Counted from the first letter of the stretch, positions 26,706 through 36,217 are shown. The stretch is 64,000 nucleotides of DNA from Chryseobacterium ginsenosidimutans (GCF_030823405.1 NZ_JAUSXC010000001.1:310001-374000); one strand, 5' to 3'. Translations and numbers: made by a program. Notes: generated by a model not told the origin, from the sequence alone.

Positions 26706-26813
26706 CTATGTAATATTACAGAACAACAGTGGAGTTCAGAAACCACAATAATCAACGAGGCGATCTCCGAAAAGCCAAATGAGTAGGAAACCACTAAACT
26801 AAAAACTATTACA

Positions 26814-27362
26814 ATGGAAACAACAGACAAATCATCAAGCCAGGATATTAACATCTTGGTAGTAATTGACACTGATTATGTAAAAGATCATTATCCTAAT
26901 CCCAGTAAAGATCCTAATAATCCAACAGGAATCGATCACAACAGCCAGCACATGATCGTATCGAATGCCAATGCCATTTCCGGACAAGGAACTGCTGATC
27001 TTAATTTCAGCGCAAGAGCAGGTGATAATGTTTCTTTCAGAAGCACTTCTATCTATCAGAATTCAGACGATGCTGTAATGATCTACAATATCAAATACTG
27101 GTCTGGAGATCAGGTATTTAATAATTTTATTTACAATGCGGTAACAAGGAAATTAGCAATGGTTCCTAATTATGATTCTCGAAACGGGTTACCAGCCAAT
27201 ACTTCAAATATTACTTTTTCGAGCTTTGACTCTAAAGTAAGAAGCACAGGAACAGAAAACTTCTATGTTCAGTTTGCATTATATATTATAGATCCAAATA
27301 ACAGTGATAGCCAGATTCTGTATGGTTATTATTACTGGGATCCAACAATTACAGTTAAATAA
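26814..27362 (+). CDS. PixA/AidA-family inclusion body protein
   Basis: 182 aa, no signal peptide, so cytoplasmic. The N-terminal block INILVVIDTDYVKDHYPNPS (about 12-31), followed by DPNNPTGIDHNSQHM, is the hallmark of the PixA/AidA family, named after the Xenorhabdus crystalline inclusion protein PixA and the quorum-regulated AidA of Ralstonia and Burkholderia. The later segment GTADLNFSARAGDNVSFR and the tail LYGYYYWDPTI also fit. The biochemical function of the family is unresolved; members accumulate in stationary phase and are linked to host interaction or toxins. Single gene with its own promoter and a strong terminator. Confidence 0.85.
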   Translation: METTDKSSSQDINILVVIDTDYVKDHYPNPSKDPNNPTGIDHNSQHMIVSNANAISGQGTADLNFSARAGDNVSFRSTSIYQNSDDAVMIYNIKYWSGDQVFNNFIYNAVTRKLAMVPNYDSRNGLPANTSNITFSSFDSKVRSTGTENFYVQFALYIIDPNNSDSQILYGYYYWDPTITVK

Positions 27363-27371
27363 AAGAAAATA

Positions 27372-27403
27372 AGAAAATCCACTGCTTTTGCAGTGGATTT
27401 TCT
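27372..27403. terminator. Bidirectional terminator between convergent genes
   Basis: AGAAAATCCACTGC, loop TTTT, GCAGTGGATTTTCT: perfect 14-bp stem, with A/T-rich flanks on both sides. It serves the PixA-like gene and probably the convergent DUF5689 gene. Confidence 0.85.
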
Positions 27404-27462
27404 ATTTCGAAAGGGATTCGAAAAGGAATTTTTAATAGTTAGAATTAGTAAATATTCATCTA

Positions 27463-28869
27463 TTATTGAACCTTAATATCATCTAACTGTACTGTTGTAG
27501 TAATTCCAGAACTATTTCCTTCATATTTAAATACAATAAATCCGTTTCCTGTAAGATTAGCAGGTAAATTGTATGTTCCAGCTGTTGTTAAAGTTCCATA
27601 ACCAGTCGTAGGTGTTACAGGAGTTGTAAAGTTGGATGTAATTTCATTAAGAGTAGCCGTAGTGATCTCTGTTCCCGGAATATAATTAGTTGTTGTATAT
27701 ACTTTAAGAGCATTTCCGTTATAAAAACCAACATTTACTCTATATGACAAGTTATTAGCCGTTGTAAAATCTACAGGAACCAAGAAATAGTTAGTATAAG
27801 TTGTATTAGCAGTTCCTCCATTAGCACTCATTTGAATATACTTATTACCGCTGAATGACTTTACTTGCCAATATCTGTTGCCTATATATGAATAGTTAAG
27901 ATATTTAGGAAAAAGAGCATTGTCTAGAGCATAACTTTCAAAATTTTCTGTAAACGCTCCCGAGTAAGCAAGAGCTGTACCCCCTAAAATACCTTCTGCA
28001 AAACGTGGTTTGGTAAAGTTGATATCACTAACTCCTCTGATAATATTTTGATAAGAAGCAGCACCAACACCAAACTTACTTACAATGAAGGTGATATCTC
28101 CACTCTTATCAGGAATAACATAAGATGTCGGCTTAAAGAAACCATCTGTTCTCAAAACTGCTGTATTACCGGCACCATCAACCAAATTTCTGTTAGTATC
28201 AACATAAGCACCCGATAAATCTTTATTTATTAAAGGCAAACCTATTTCTCCCTTAACAAATTGAATATTTTTAATAATTGCTAAAGTATTAACATATCTG
28301 GCATCTTGTTTAATCTGAGCTAATGTTAATTCCTGAGGAACAATGGTTGCGATATCCAGTCCATTTCCATTACATACTCCTGCAATAAATCTGCTTATAA
28401 TTGATTCGGGAATTCTGCCAATTGCAAAATCGGGATCTGTAACACCTAAAGTAATCACATCATTTGATTTCCCGATAACCATACCGTTTGCTTTTATTCT
28501 GATATGCGCTCCTACAGGAAAATCAGCATAATTTAAAGACTTATTGATACCAACTACCAATCCAACAGTCGGGTTTTGCGGTTTGTCCTGAAAAACAAGT
28601 GTCTTATAAAAGTTTCCATTGGCATCAGAAGAAACAACGTATCCATCAAAAATAACAGCGGGATGTGTAGCATCCTGTGCAGGAACCGAATAAACTCCTG
28701 TAGCAGGAGACAACGCTACAAACTCTGCCATTGTCATTGTAGGAGCATCAAATTTATTATTGCATACAATCTCGGGTGCGTCCCATTTATCATCGTGGAT
28801 ACACGAAATTTGGCCAGCTCCCAATATGGCTAAACTCAAACTGATTTTTAAGAAATTCTTTATTTTCAT
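27463..28869 (-). CDS. DUF5689 domain lipoprotein with C-terminal jelly-roll-like domain
   Basis: 468 aa. Lipoprotein signal (lipobox AGQISC, Cys at about 23). The first part (about 40-285; VIFDGYVVSSDANGNFYKTLVFQD, IRIKANGMVIGKSN) is DUF5689, an OB-fold-like region found in Bacteroidetes surface proteins. The second part (about 300-468; FTENFESYALDNALFP, YWQVKSFSGNKYIQMSA, VQLDDIKVQ) resembles choice-of-anchor or cleaved-adhesin jelly rolls. It follows a TonB-dependent receptor gene by 25 nt, so the pair looks like a surface lipoprotein/receptor complex analogous to SusD/SusC. The divergent secreted EEP phosphodiesterase hints at nucleic acid or phosphate-ester substrates. Confidence 0.85.
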   Translation of the reverse strand: MKIKNFLKISLSLAILGAGQISCIHDDKWDAPEIVCNNKFDAPTMTMAEFVALSPATGVYSVPAQDATHPAVIFDGYVVSSDANGNFYKTLVFQDKPQNPTVGLVVGINKSLNYADFPVGAHIRIKANGMVIGKSNDVITLGVTDPDFAIGRIPESIISRFIAGVCNGNGLDIATIVPQELTLAQIKQDARYVNTLAIIKNIQFVKGEIGLPLINKDLSGAYVDTNRNLVDGAGNTAVLRTDGFFKPTSYVIPDKSGDITFIVSKFGVGAASYQNIIRGVSDINFTKPRFAEGILGGTALAYSGAFTENFESYALDNALFPKYLNYSYIGNRYWQVKSFSGNKYIQMSANGGTANTTYTNYFLVPVDFTTANNLSYRVNVGFYNGNALKVYTTTNYIPGTEITTATLNEITSNFTTPVTPTTGYGTLTTAGTYNLPANLTGNGFIVFKYEGNSSGITTTVQLDDIKVQ

Positions 28870-28894
28870 TTTTTTAATTCTATTTGTTATTTTT

Positions 28895-31783
28895 TTAAAA
28901 TCTGACCTGTAAGTTCACAAAATAAGAACGACCCTGAGTGTACCAGTATTTTGGTGCGAAGTTAGGATGCGTACTGTTGTAGTCGTTCTCAAAATCCACA
29001 TCACCGTTTGAACTTCTGATCTGTTCAAAACCACCTGTAATATATCTTCGGTTATCCAGTATATTATTTACAGATCCTGAAATCAATACATAATATTTAC
29101 CTATAATCCAAGATTTCCCGACATTTGCGTTAACAAAGAATGAGGAAGGAAGCTTTACCTGTTGCATATAATGTGCAATTTTAGGATCATCAAGATTCAA
29201 AAATGGTGTACTGCTGTTATTATTCTGGATAAAATCATCTGTTCGAAGAATAGCTGACGGATCAAGATTATTATCATCTAAATAATTCCAGCTCGCACCA
29301 AACCACCAGTATTTTGGTGAATTGTATCTAAATCCTGCAGAAAAAGCCTTCTGAGCCGTCCCTCCAACCTTGAAATCTTTAACATATGCTGTTCCTAAAT
29401 TAGCATAAGGAGCAGCCATTACGTCTGAAGAAATATATACATTTGGATTATTTGTATATTTATATTCTCCCCAACTTACAACTCCTTGTAATGACAGAGT
29501 TGGCAGGATTTTAACATCTACTCCCAATTCAGCTCCTATATTTCGTTTGTCTACATTAGACATTGTCTGGGTAACAAATGCACTTGCAGTTTTATCCTCA
29601 GCACCTGCATCTCCTTCTGAAACACTGATCTGCAAACCATCTGCAAAGAATCTCTGCACATTAGTATCATTTTGTGTATTCACAATATAAGCTGTTGCCC
29701 TTAATTTTAAGAAAGGTGTTGACATTATATAGCTGATATCATTGGCACTTACGACTGCATTCTTAATATTCGGAACTGCATAATTATTACCCCTGGGATT
29801 GATAAAAATATCTTCTAAAAAAGGTGCCTGAGAAAAATATGCACCATTATAAACAAAGAAGTTCCTACCGTTAAGCCTGTAAATCACTTGCCCTTTCAGT
29901 CCATAATTCAAATAATTATAATCTTTACTTTCACCAACAGAACTGTTTTGATACAAATAACTTTTAAATAAACCTTCTCTGCCGGATGTAGAATATCCGA
30001 ATAAACCACTTACAAAAACATCAAACTTACCTGTTGATAATTTAAGCCCCGGATTTACTTTTATTTCCTGTCTTCTAAGAATATAATTGTAATTAATCTT
30101 ATCTCCAACGTGTTTTGTAAGTTCAGGATCATTCATGTTATAAAATCCCGAAGAGCCTGTCTTATTAGAATCTGCATAAGGATCGACATTCAATGCATAA
30201 TCTGCTCCTAATAAATCATTAACCTCTCTGTAGTATTCTGATTTAAAGTTTTGATAAGAAACATTTAATAAAAATCTCGTTTGATCATTGAAGTTATAAG
30301 TATAATGTGTCGCGGCATTAAAAATCTTATCATCACTTACATCATTCACCAGGAAATATTTAGCTCTTTTCCCTGTAATTCCAAATCTCATAGACATTTC
30401 AGCCTGATCAACTGCATCATTTGCCTGATTTGCAGCATATAATCTAGTCCAGTTAACCTGAGTAACATCCTGATTATTGTTTATCCAATTCTCATTTGCA
30501 GCTTGATATCCCTGCAACAAAGATTCATATTCATTAGCAGGTGTATTATTATGGTACTGACTGTAAAGAATACTATTCTGATAATAACTAGGCAATTTTT
30601 TGTAATAAGTCGGAGACGGGTTCTGTGCATTCTGCCAATCTAATCTGGACCCTTTGTCTTTTCCGAACTGATAAGAAACAGTCGCCCATAAATTTGATTT
30701 TTTGCTGATCTTCCAGAAATCCTGTAATTGAAATATCGGCTGAAAACCTTTTCGTACTCTTTCGTTTCTTTTTTCACCATTTTGCCATCCCCAGTAAGAA
30801 TTATAATGAACACCCCGGTAATCATAAACTTCCTGCGTGCTTGGACTTGAAGTTGATCTTCTGTAAGGAGATGCAAATGCATTAAAAGTAATACTATGAT
30901 TATCATTGAACTTTTTCTCAACACCTAAGTAAGTCCCATAAGCATCATAGAATGTTCCCTCCTGAATACCCTCTTCCGCCCATCTTTTAGCACCCATTAA
31001 AGTAAATGCCCATCCTTTTTTGCTCATACCGGAAGTATATCGCAAAGAAACTCTCTGACGGTAATTTCTGTTGGTCATAGAATAAGTAGCCTGAAACCCT
31101 TTTCTATATTCGCTAGCTTTAGTATTTTTGTAGATAACACCGCTAGTTCCACCAAAAGCATATTCGGAAGGTGAATGGTTTGAAAAGATTTCCGGATATC
31201 TTACGATTTCGTTAAGTCCTCCCCAGTTAGAAAAATCAACATTTCCATTGTCAGACTTTACCATAGAAACACCATTCATCATATTTTCAGAAGTTCTCCC
31301 ATCAATACCCCTTGGCCGAAACCAATAAGCACCAAGATCAAAACTGGCAATTCTGTTAAAAACATCTTGAGAAGATTGTAACAAACCAACTGTAGAAGCT
31401 TGTCCGCTACTGCTGTCTTCGTCGTCACTGCCACTATTGTCTATAATAGCTAAACCTTGATCTGCATTTGTAAGTGCAGAATAAAGGGTAATGACCCCTA
31501 AATCTTTCCTTTTCTCATTGATTACATCAAACTCCATTACTTTGGTTTCGTAATTTGGTTTTGTAATCACAATTTGATAATGTCCCGGCACCAGATCTAC
31601 AAACTGGAAATATCCAATTTTGTCAGCCAACACATCATTGTCGTGTCCTTTAATATCTACTTCTGCCCGTTCAATGGGTTTTCCGTCTGCATCTTTCAGA
31701 TACGCAAATACAGTAGTCTGCGCAAAATAGAATGAAGCCGGAAGCAGGGTAAATAAAGAGACTAATGATAATTTTTTAATCAT
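28895..31783 (-). CDS. TonB-dependent receptor with N-terminal carboxypeptidase-like domain
   Basis: 962 aa. Signal peptide (about 1-21, ending SFYFAQ), a CarboxypepD-regulatory-like beta-sandwich (about 22-95; AYLKDADGKPIERAEVDIKG, GYFQFVDLVPGHYQIVITKP), an acidic linker (NSGSDDEDSSSG), then a plug domain (DVFNRIASFDLGAYWFRPRG, MMNGVSM) and a long barrel ending in VNLQVRF. The organisation is that of SusC-like importers, with the following DUF5689 lipoprotein as candidate ligand-binding lid. Substrate not determined; the divergent EEP nuclease suggests DNA, RNA or organophosphate products. Confidence 0.9.
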   Translation of the reverse strand: MIKKLSLVSLFTLLPASFYFAQTTVFAYLKDADGKPIERAEVDIKGHDNDVLADKIGYFQFVDLVPGHYQIVITKPNYETKVMEFDVINEKRKDLGVITLYSALTNADQGLAIIDNSGSDDEDSSSGQASTVGLLQSSQDVFNRIASFDLGAYWFRPRGIDGRTSENMMNGVSMVKSDNGNVDFSNWGGLNEIVRYPEIFSNHSPSEYAFGGTSGVIYKNTKASEYRKGFQATYSMTNRNYRQRVSLRYTSGMSKKGWAFTLMGAKRWAEEGIQEGTFYDAYGTYLGVEKKFNDNHSITFNAFASPYRRSTSSPSTQEVYDYRGVHYNSYWGWQNGEKRNERVRKGFQPIFQLQDFWKISKKSNLWATVSYQFGKDKGSRLDWQNAQNPSPTYYKKLPSYYQNSILYSQYHNNTPANEYESLLQGYQAANENWINNNQDVTQVNWTRLYAANQANDAVDQAEMSMRFGITGKRAKYFLVNDVSDDKIFNAATHYTYNFNDQTRFLLNVSYQNFKSEYYREVNDLLGADYALNVDPYADSNKTGSSGFYNMNDPELTKHVGDKINYNYILRRQEIKVNPGLKLSTGKFDVFVSGLFGYSTSGREGLFKSYLYQNSSVGESKDYNYLNYGLKGQVIYRLNGRNFFVYNGAYFSQAPFLEDIFINPRGNNYAVPNIKNAVVSANDISYIMSTPFLKLRATAYIVNTQNDTNVQRFFADGLQISVSEGDAGAEDKTASAFVTQTMSNVDKRNIGAELGVDVKILPTLSLQGVVSWGEYKYTNNPNVYISSDVMAAPYANLGTAYVKDFKVGGTAQKAFSAGFRYNSPKYWWFGASWNYLDDNNLDPSAILRTDDFIQNNNSSTPFLNLDDPKIAHYMQQVKLPSSFFVNANVGKSWIIGKYYVLISGSVNNILDNRRYITGGFEQIRSSNGDVDFENDYNSTHPNFAPKYWYTQGRSYFVNLQVRF

Positions 31784-31984
31784 GTGTATGTTTTATTTTA
31801 ATACTTTTATCGTTAATATCCAACAGTTTAAAAGTTTGCTTTAAATTTAAACAAAATTTATAATCAACAAAATTTTTAATGATTTTATTTAAACATCACA
31901 ATTTTTTAAGAATGATTATGTAAAATAAACAACAATATGACTATTTAAATTTAATAATATTCAAATTATACTATGTAAAAAAAA

Positions 31985-31992
31985 TAAATTTG
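31985..31992 (+). promoter_or_regulatory. -7 promoter box (TAAATTTG)
   Basis: TAnnTTTG match 35 nt before the ATG of the EEP gene, in the very AT-rich 244-bp divergent region shared with the TonB receptor. I see no minus-strand box matching the consensus here. Confidence 0.45.
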
Positions 31993-32027
31993 GCATTTAA
32001 TTAATATTAACAATAAACACTAACAAG

Positions 32028-33218
32028 ATGAAAAGATTTTTAAGTCCATTTGCCATCATTTTTTCGATTATGGCATTCTCTCAACAACAAGGAAAACTGA
32101 GAAAAGTAGCAACAGTAGGTTTTCTGAATGTAGAAAACCTTTGGGACACAATTCGCTCAGCAGATTATATTGACGGAACCAAGGATATAAGGAATCCCGC
32201 CTTTCACAGAAGCATCCCAGTTGATTCTATTAAGTTTTTAGAAGCCGAAAAGTACAGCGGGGTATGGAACGATGATGCTTTATTGGGCAAAAAAGTAGTA
32301 AAATATCAAAGCGGTTCTGAAGAATTTACTCCAAAAAGCGCGAAAAACTACAACACAAAGGTGTACAGAACAAAATTAGCTAATGAGGCTAAAGTAATTT
32401 CCGAAATGGGCGCTCAGTACACAAAAACAGCTCCGGCTATTGTTGGCCTTATCGAGGTTGAAAACAGGCAGGTTATTCAGGACCTTGTAAATGAGCCTGC
32501 TTTAAAAAAATACGATTATGGAATTATTCATTATAATTCTTACGATTATAGAGGAATTGATGTTGCCTTAATCTATCAGAAAAGAAGATTCACTCCTACA
32601 AATTCATTAAAAAAAGAGCTAAAAGTTTTTGGCGATGATGGAAAAAGAGAATATACAAGAGATATTTTGGTTGTAACAGGTTTTCTCGATAACGAAAAAG
32701 TAGCTTTTTTTATGAATCACTGGCCTTCAAGAAGAGGCGGTGAAGCTATTTCTTTACCCAAAAGAAATGCAGCAGCAGCATTATTGAAACAACAAATGGA
32801 TAGTATAAGAACGGCAGATCCTACAACAAAACTGTTTGCGATGGGTGACTTTAATGATGATCCTGTAAGCTCAAGTTTAAAAAATTATCTGAAAGCTCAG
32901 GCAAGTCCGAAAGATTTGAATGATACAAACCCTTATCTTAATTTGATGTATCCTTTATATAAAAAAGGAGTGGCTTCATTAGCTTATCAGGATGCACCGA
33001 ATTTATTTGACCAGATTATTGTTTCAAAAAACTTAGTGACTGATCAAGTAACCAAAGATTATTCTGTTTACAAAGCAGAGATCTTTGCTCCTGCTTATTT
33101 AGTCAGTAAAGAGGGAAATTATAAAGGCTATCCTTTCAGGTCCTGGAACGGAGACCAGTTTACAGGCGGTTATAGCGACCATTTTCCTGCATTTGTCGTT
33201 CTCCAGAAAGAACCGTAA
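32028..33218 (+). CDS. Secreted endonuclease/exonuclease/phosphatase (EEP) family protein
   Basis: 396 aa. Signal peptide (about 1-18, ending IMAFSQ). The EEP (DNase I-like) active-site set is complete: N in GFLNVENLW (about 31-39), E in IVGLIEVEN (about 143), YNSYDYRGIDVALIY, NHWPSRRGG, GDFNDDP (about 270) and the terminal GYSDHFPAFV with catalytic Asp-His. Such enzymes cleave phosphodiester or phosphomonoester bonds with a divalent metal. Export plus the divergent TonB receptor/DUF5689 pair suggests scavenging of extracellular nucleic acids or organic phosphate. Inositol-phosphate or sphingomyelin phosphodiesterase activity cannot be excluded from sequence. Confidence 0.88.
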   Translation: MKRFLSPFAIIFSIMAFSQQQGKLRKVATVGFLNVENLWDTIRSADYIDGTKDIRNPAFHRSIPVDSIKFLEAEKYSGVWNDDALLGKKVVKYQSGSEEFTPKSAKNYNTKVYRTKLANEAKVISEMGAQYTKTAPAIVGLIEVENRQVIQDLVNEPALKKYDYGIIHYNSYDYRGIDVALIYQKRRFTPTNSLKKELKVFGDDGKREYTRDILVVTGFLDNEKVAFFMNHWPSRRGGEAISLPKRNAAAALLKQQMDSIRTADPTTKLFAMGDFNDDPVSSSLKNYLKAQASPKDLNDTNPYLNLMYPLYKKGVASLAYQDAPNLFDQIIVSKNLVTDQVTKDYSVYKAEIFAPAYLVSKEGNYKGYPFRSWNGDQFTGGYSDHFPAFVVLQKEP

Positions 33219-33228
33219 AATTTAAGGC

Positions 33229-33246
33229 ACTCATTTTGAGTTTTTT
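33229..33246 (+). terminator. Weak terminator candidate
   Basis: ACTCA-TTT-TGAGT followed by TTTTT, 10 nt after the EEP stop. Only a 5-bp stem. Confidence 0.35.
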
Positions 33247-33421
33247 ATGTGATTAACAATATTTTCTTCGAAATTCCTTAAAATCATAAATAACAATTAT
33301 TAATTTTTTAAGATATTTATTTTCATTTTTTCCTTTATACAAAGGTTAATCAAAACAAAAAAAATACTTTTTTAAAGATAAAATTCATAAAAAATTTAAT
33401 AATATTATTCAATACTTTTAT

Positions 33422-33429
33422 TATATTTG
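33422..33429 (+). promoter_or_regulatory. -7 promoter box (TATATTTG)
   Basis: TAnnTTTG match 54 nt before the ATG at 33484. The surrounding 265-bp gap (33219-33483) is almost pure A/T and otherwise empty. Confidence 0.45.
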
Positions 33430-33483
33430 TTAATAACTAATATAATAATTTATTAGAATTAATTAAAATTTAATAATTTAACC

Positions 33484-34422
33484 ATGAAAAAAGTATTTTT
33501 TTTAGCAGGCTTACTATCTGCTATTTCTCTATCTGCACAAATTACTGAACCGGAAATTACAATCTCTAATTATTCACCTACATTGCTCCTAAAAAGAAAT
33601 ACAGATATTGGAGGTTATATACAAGGTGTTCAATCTCAACTTCAAGACGGCACAAACAATTGGTATTTTGGAAATGATGGTCCTGATTACTGGGTAGTTG
33701 CAAAAGGTGATTATACAGGTAGAAAATTAGTTATTACATCAGAAGGAAATGTTGGGGTAGGATCACCTAATTTGCCTTCATATAGATTACAAGCAAATGA
33801 TGGAATGGTAGCAGCTAAAATTAACAATACTGCTATAAGCCCTGATAACAAAGTGGGATTTACAATTAATGATACTGGCACAGGTATTTTTGATTTGTCA
33901 TACGCAAAAGACGGATTAGATATTGTAAAAATAAACACAATGGTAAACAAGCCTATTTCTATTGGAACAAATAATATTGAAAGAATGAGAATTACAGCAA
34001 ATGGAAACGTCGGAATTGGCTCAAAAAACCCAGATGCCCTATTATCAGTAAAAGGTCTAATACATGCTAACGAAGTAAAAGTGGATCTAGCCGTTCCTGC
34101 GGATTACGTATTCCAAAAATATTATACTGGTAATTCAGCTTTAAAACCAGAATACAAAATGCCTACTCTTGATGAAGTAGAAAAATTCACGAAAGAAAAC
34201 AATCACCTTCCCAATGTTCCTTCAGCAAAAGAAATCCAAACAAAAGGTTTAAACGTCGGGGAAATGTCTAATCTTTTACTTCAAAAAATAGAAGAGCTTA
34301 CTCTTTATACTATAGAACAGAATAAAGCCTTAAAAGAGCAAAACAAAGCTATTCAAGAACAAAATGAAATCATTAAAGAACAGCAGAAAAGAATAGAAAA
34401 ACTTGAAAATAGTAATAAATAA
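33484..34422 (+). CDS. Secreted tail-fibre-like protein with C-terminal coiled coil
   Basis: 312 aa. Signal peptide (about 1-18, ending SLSAQ). Beta-rich repeats of the GNVGVGSPNPxxRLxV type (VITSEGNVGVGS, RITANGNVGIGSKNPDALLSVKG) are typical of trimeric fibre proteins; KYYTGNSALKPEYKMPTLDEVEKF, NNHLPNVPSAKEI and GEMSNLLLQKIEELTLY form the conserved C-terminal block, followed by a long coiled coil (about 270-312, repeating E-Q-N-K). In Bacteroidetes these are chromosomal secreted proteins, not phage remnants. Its motif NWYFGNDG recurs as NWYFGNKA in the next gene, which starts 6 nt after its stop. Confidence 0.8.
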   Translation: MKKVFFLAGLLSAISLSAQITEPEITISNYSPTLLLKRNTDIGGYIQGVQSQLQDGTNNWYFGNDGPDYWVVAKGDYTGRKLVITSEGNVGVGSPNLPSYRLQANDGMVAAKINNTAISPDNKVGFTINDTGTGIFDLSYAKDGLDIVKINTMVNKPISIGTNNIERMRITANGNVGIGSKNPDALLSVKGLIHANEVKVDLAVPADYVFQKYYTGNSALKPEYKMPTLDEVEKFTKENNHLPNVPSAKEIQTKGLNVGEMSNLLLQKIEELTLYTIEQNKALKEQNKAIQEQNEIIKEQQKRIEKLENSNK

Positions 34423-34428
34423 TAATCT

Positions 34429-36144
34429 ATGAAAACAATAAAAATATTATTACTCTTTCTCATAAGTTTCATATATACAGGGGTACCAGCACAAGGAGAA
34501 AATGATAATTGGTACTTTGGAAACAAAGCTGCTGTAAATTTTTCCACGTCCACTCCCACTGCTTTGAATAATAGTCAAATGTTAGCAGATGAAGCCTGCG
34601 GAACAGCGAGTGACGCAAGTGGTAATTTACTTTTCTATACTAATTCCCAGACAATTTGGAATCGTCAGCATCAAGCGATGCAAAATGGCACAGGCCTTTT
34701 AGGAAACCCTTCAAGTCAACAGCTTATTATAGTTAAAAATCCAGCTAATACTAATCAATATTTTGTTTTTATTACAGGCGAAGGAACTAATCCTGTCAGC
34801 TCAATTAATAGAATTTCATATTCTATTGTTGACATGTCACTTGGACCAATAGTAAATGGACAACCACTTGGAGCTGTTTTACAAAATTTTAAAAATATAC
34901 CGATTACAGACAATTTGGGGAATAATTTTGGCTCAGAAGCCATTACTGCTGTTGCCGGTTCTACAGCCAATACATATTGGCTACTTATTCCAAATGGAAA
35001 TAATCTTTACAGCTATCAAATTAATAACCTTGGATTTTCTAATGGAAATCCTGTTGTTAGTAATCTTAACTTTCCAGTTAATTTAGGTTTCAGAAGGTTT
35101 TATAGTATTAAAGCATCACCAAAATTGAATAATCCAAACTTTTCAAATTTTATTTGCATATCACACTGGGTAGACACAAGCACAGGTATTAGTAATCCTC
35201 AAACTATTAATAGGATTGTATCTTTTAATTCTACTACAGGAGCGATAAATAATTCCTATTCTCTTAATGTAAATTCAATTATGGCTTACCTTCCAGAATT
35301 TAACCAAAATGGTTCAGTCTTATTTTTAGGTAATAAATCAATATATGCAATTGATTTACAAAATTCCACAACTGGTAGTGTTAATTCTTTACAGATTTAC
35401 AACGATCCACAAGCAAACGCATATATTAGCCTTCAGCGAAATAAAAATGGTAACATCTATATAACCAGGCTAAATAGTAATTTTTTAGGAGTTATAAATA
35501 ATCCTAATAATTATGGATCAGGCATGAGTGTTACAATGAACTCAATAAATCTCGGTGCAGGGTATAACGTATATGGATTACCACAACTAATTCCTTTAAA
35601 TGGAGAACCAACAGGAGATTATTATCCTTGTATTGATAATTTAGATCTCTTTTCTGAAAGTAATCTTTCTTTCTTTTATCAAATTGGAAATACAATAACA
35701 GCTCAGACCAAATACGTTTTAGGACCTAGACATACTATTACGATGCAAGCAGGAAATAGCGTTCGTCTTTTGCCTGGGACAGAGATTCAGAAAGGAGCAA
35801 ATTATCATGCTTATATAGCACCATGCAGAGCAGGAAGTGTCTCCAAAGAGTTTACTCAAAACAAGAATCAAACAGGAATGATTTTAGATCTGGATAAAAA
35901 AATACAAAATGAAAATTTAATAACAAAAGATATTGAAATATCCCCAAATCCAGCGTCTACATACATTAATATAGATTCAGGAAACGAGAAAATTACTTCT
36001 TGGGAATTATTTGACATTTCAGGAAGAAACATCTTAAAAGGAACTTCTACTCAAGTAAATGTTCAGAATTTACCTAAGACTAATTATATCTTAAAAATAA
36101 ACACATCAAACAAGCAAGTTACCAAAAAAGTTATCGTAAAATAA
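34429..36144 (+). CDS. Secreted protein with T9SS type A C-terminal sorting domain
   Basis: 571 aa. Signal peptide (about 1-21, ending VPAQG). Residues about 22-400 form a repetitive beta fold (NDNWYFGNKAAVNF, DASGNLLFYTNSQTIWNR, NQYFVFITGEG, ANTYWLLIPNGNNLYSYQI), probably a beta-propeller. A short linker (GNTITAQTKYVLGPRHTITMQAG) is of a type often seen before sorting domains. The C-terminus (about 500-571) is a type A T9SS signal: ISPNPASTYINI, WELFDISGRNIL and KKVIVK. Hence secretion through the type IX system. It is co-transcribed with the fibre-like protein 6 nt upstream; the pair may act together on the surface. Function unknown. Confidence 0.85.
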   Translation: MKTIKILLLFLISFIYTGVPAQGENDNWYFGNKAAVNFSTSTPTALNNSQMLADEACGTASDASGNLLFYTNSQTIWNRQHQAMQNGTGLLGNPSSQQLIIVKNPANTNQYFVFITGEGTNPVSSINRISYSIVDMSLGPIVNGQPLGAVLQNFKNIPITDNLGNNFGSEAITAVAGSTANTYWLLIPNGNNLYSYQINNLGFSNGNPVVSNLNFPVNLGFRRFYSIKASPKLNNPNFSNFICISHWVDTSTGISNPQTINRIVSFNSTTGAINNSYSLNVNSIMAYLPEFNQNGSVLFLGNKSIYAIDLQNSTTGSVNSLQIYNDPQANAYISLQRNKNGNIYITRLNSNFLGVINNPNNYGSGMSVTMNSINLGAGYNVYGLPQLIPLNGEPTGDYYPCIDNLDLFSESNLSFFYQIGNTITAQTKYVLGPRHTITMQAGNSVRLLPGTEIQKGANYHAYIAPCRAGSVSKEFTQNKNQTGMILDLDKKIQNENLITKDIEISPNPASTYINIDSGNEKITSWELFDISGRNILKGTSTQVNVQNLPKTNYILKINTSNKQVTKKVIVK

Positions 36145-36166
36145 TAGCTTAAAATACGCATAACAA

Positions 36167-36195
36167 AAAAGGTTCAGAGTAATTCTGAACCTTTT
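36167..36195. terminator. Bidirectional terminator between convergent genes
   Basis: AAAAGGTTCAGA, loop GTAAT, TCTGAACCTTTT: perfect 12-bp stem flanked by A's and T's, between the T9SS protein and sod. Confidence 0.9.
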
Positions 36196-36217
36196 CGTTT
36201 TATAATAGTTGAAAAAA

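Noticed and set aside
33484..34422. Prophage tail-fibre gene
   Set aside because: No other phage genes are near; it has a signal peptide and is followed by a T9SS protein, as in chromosomal Bacteroidetes secreted proteins.
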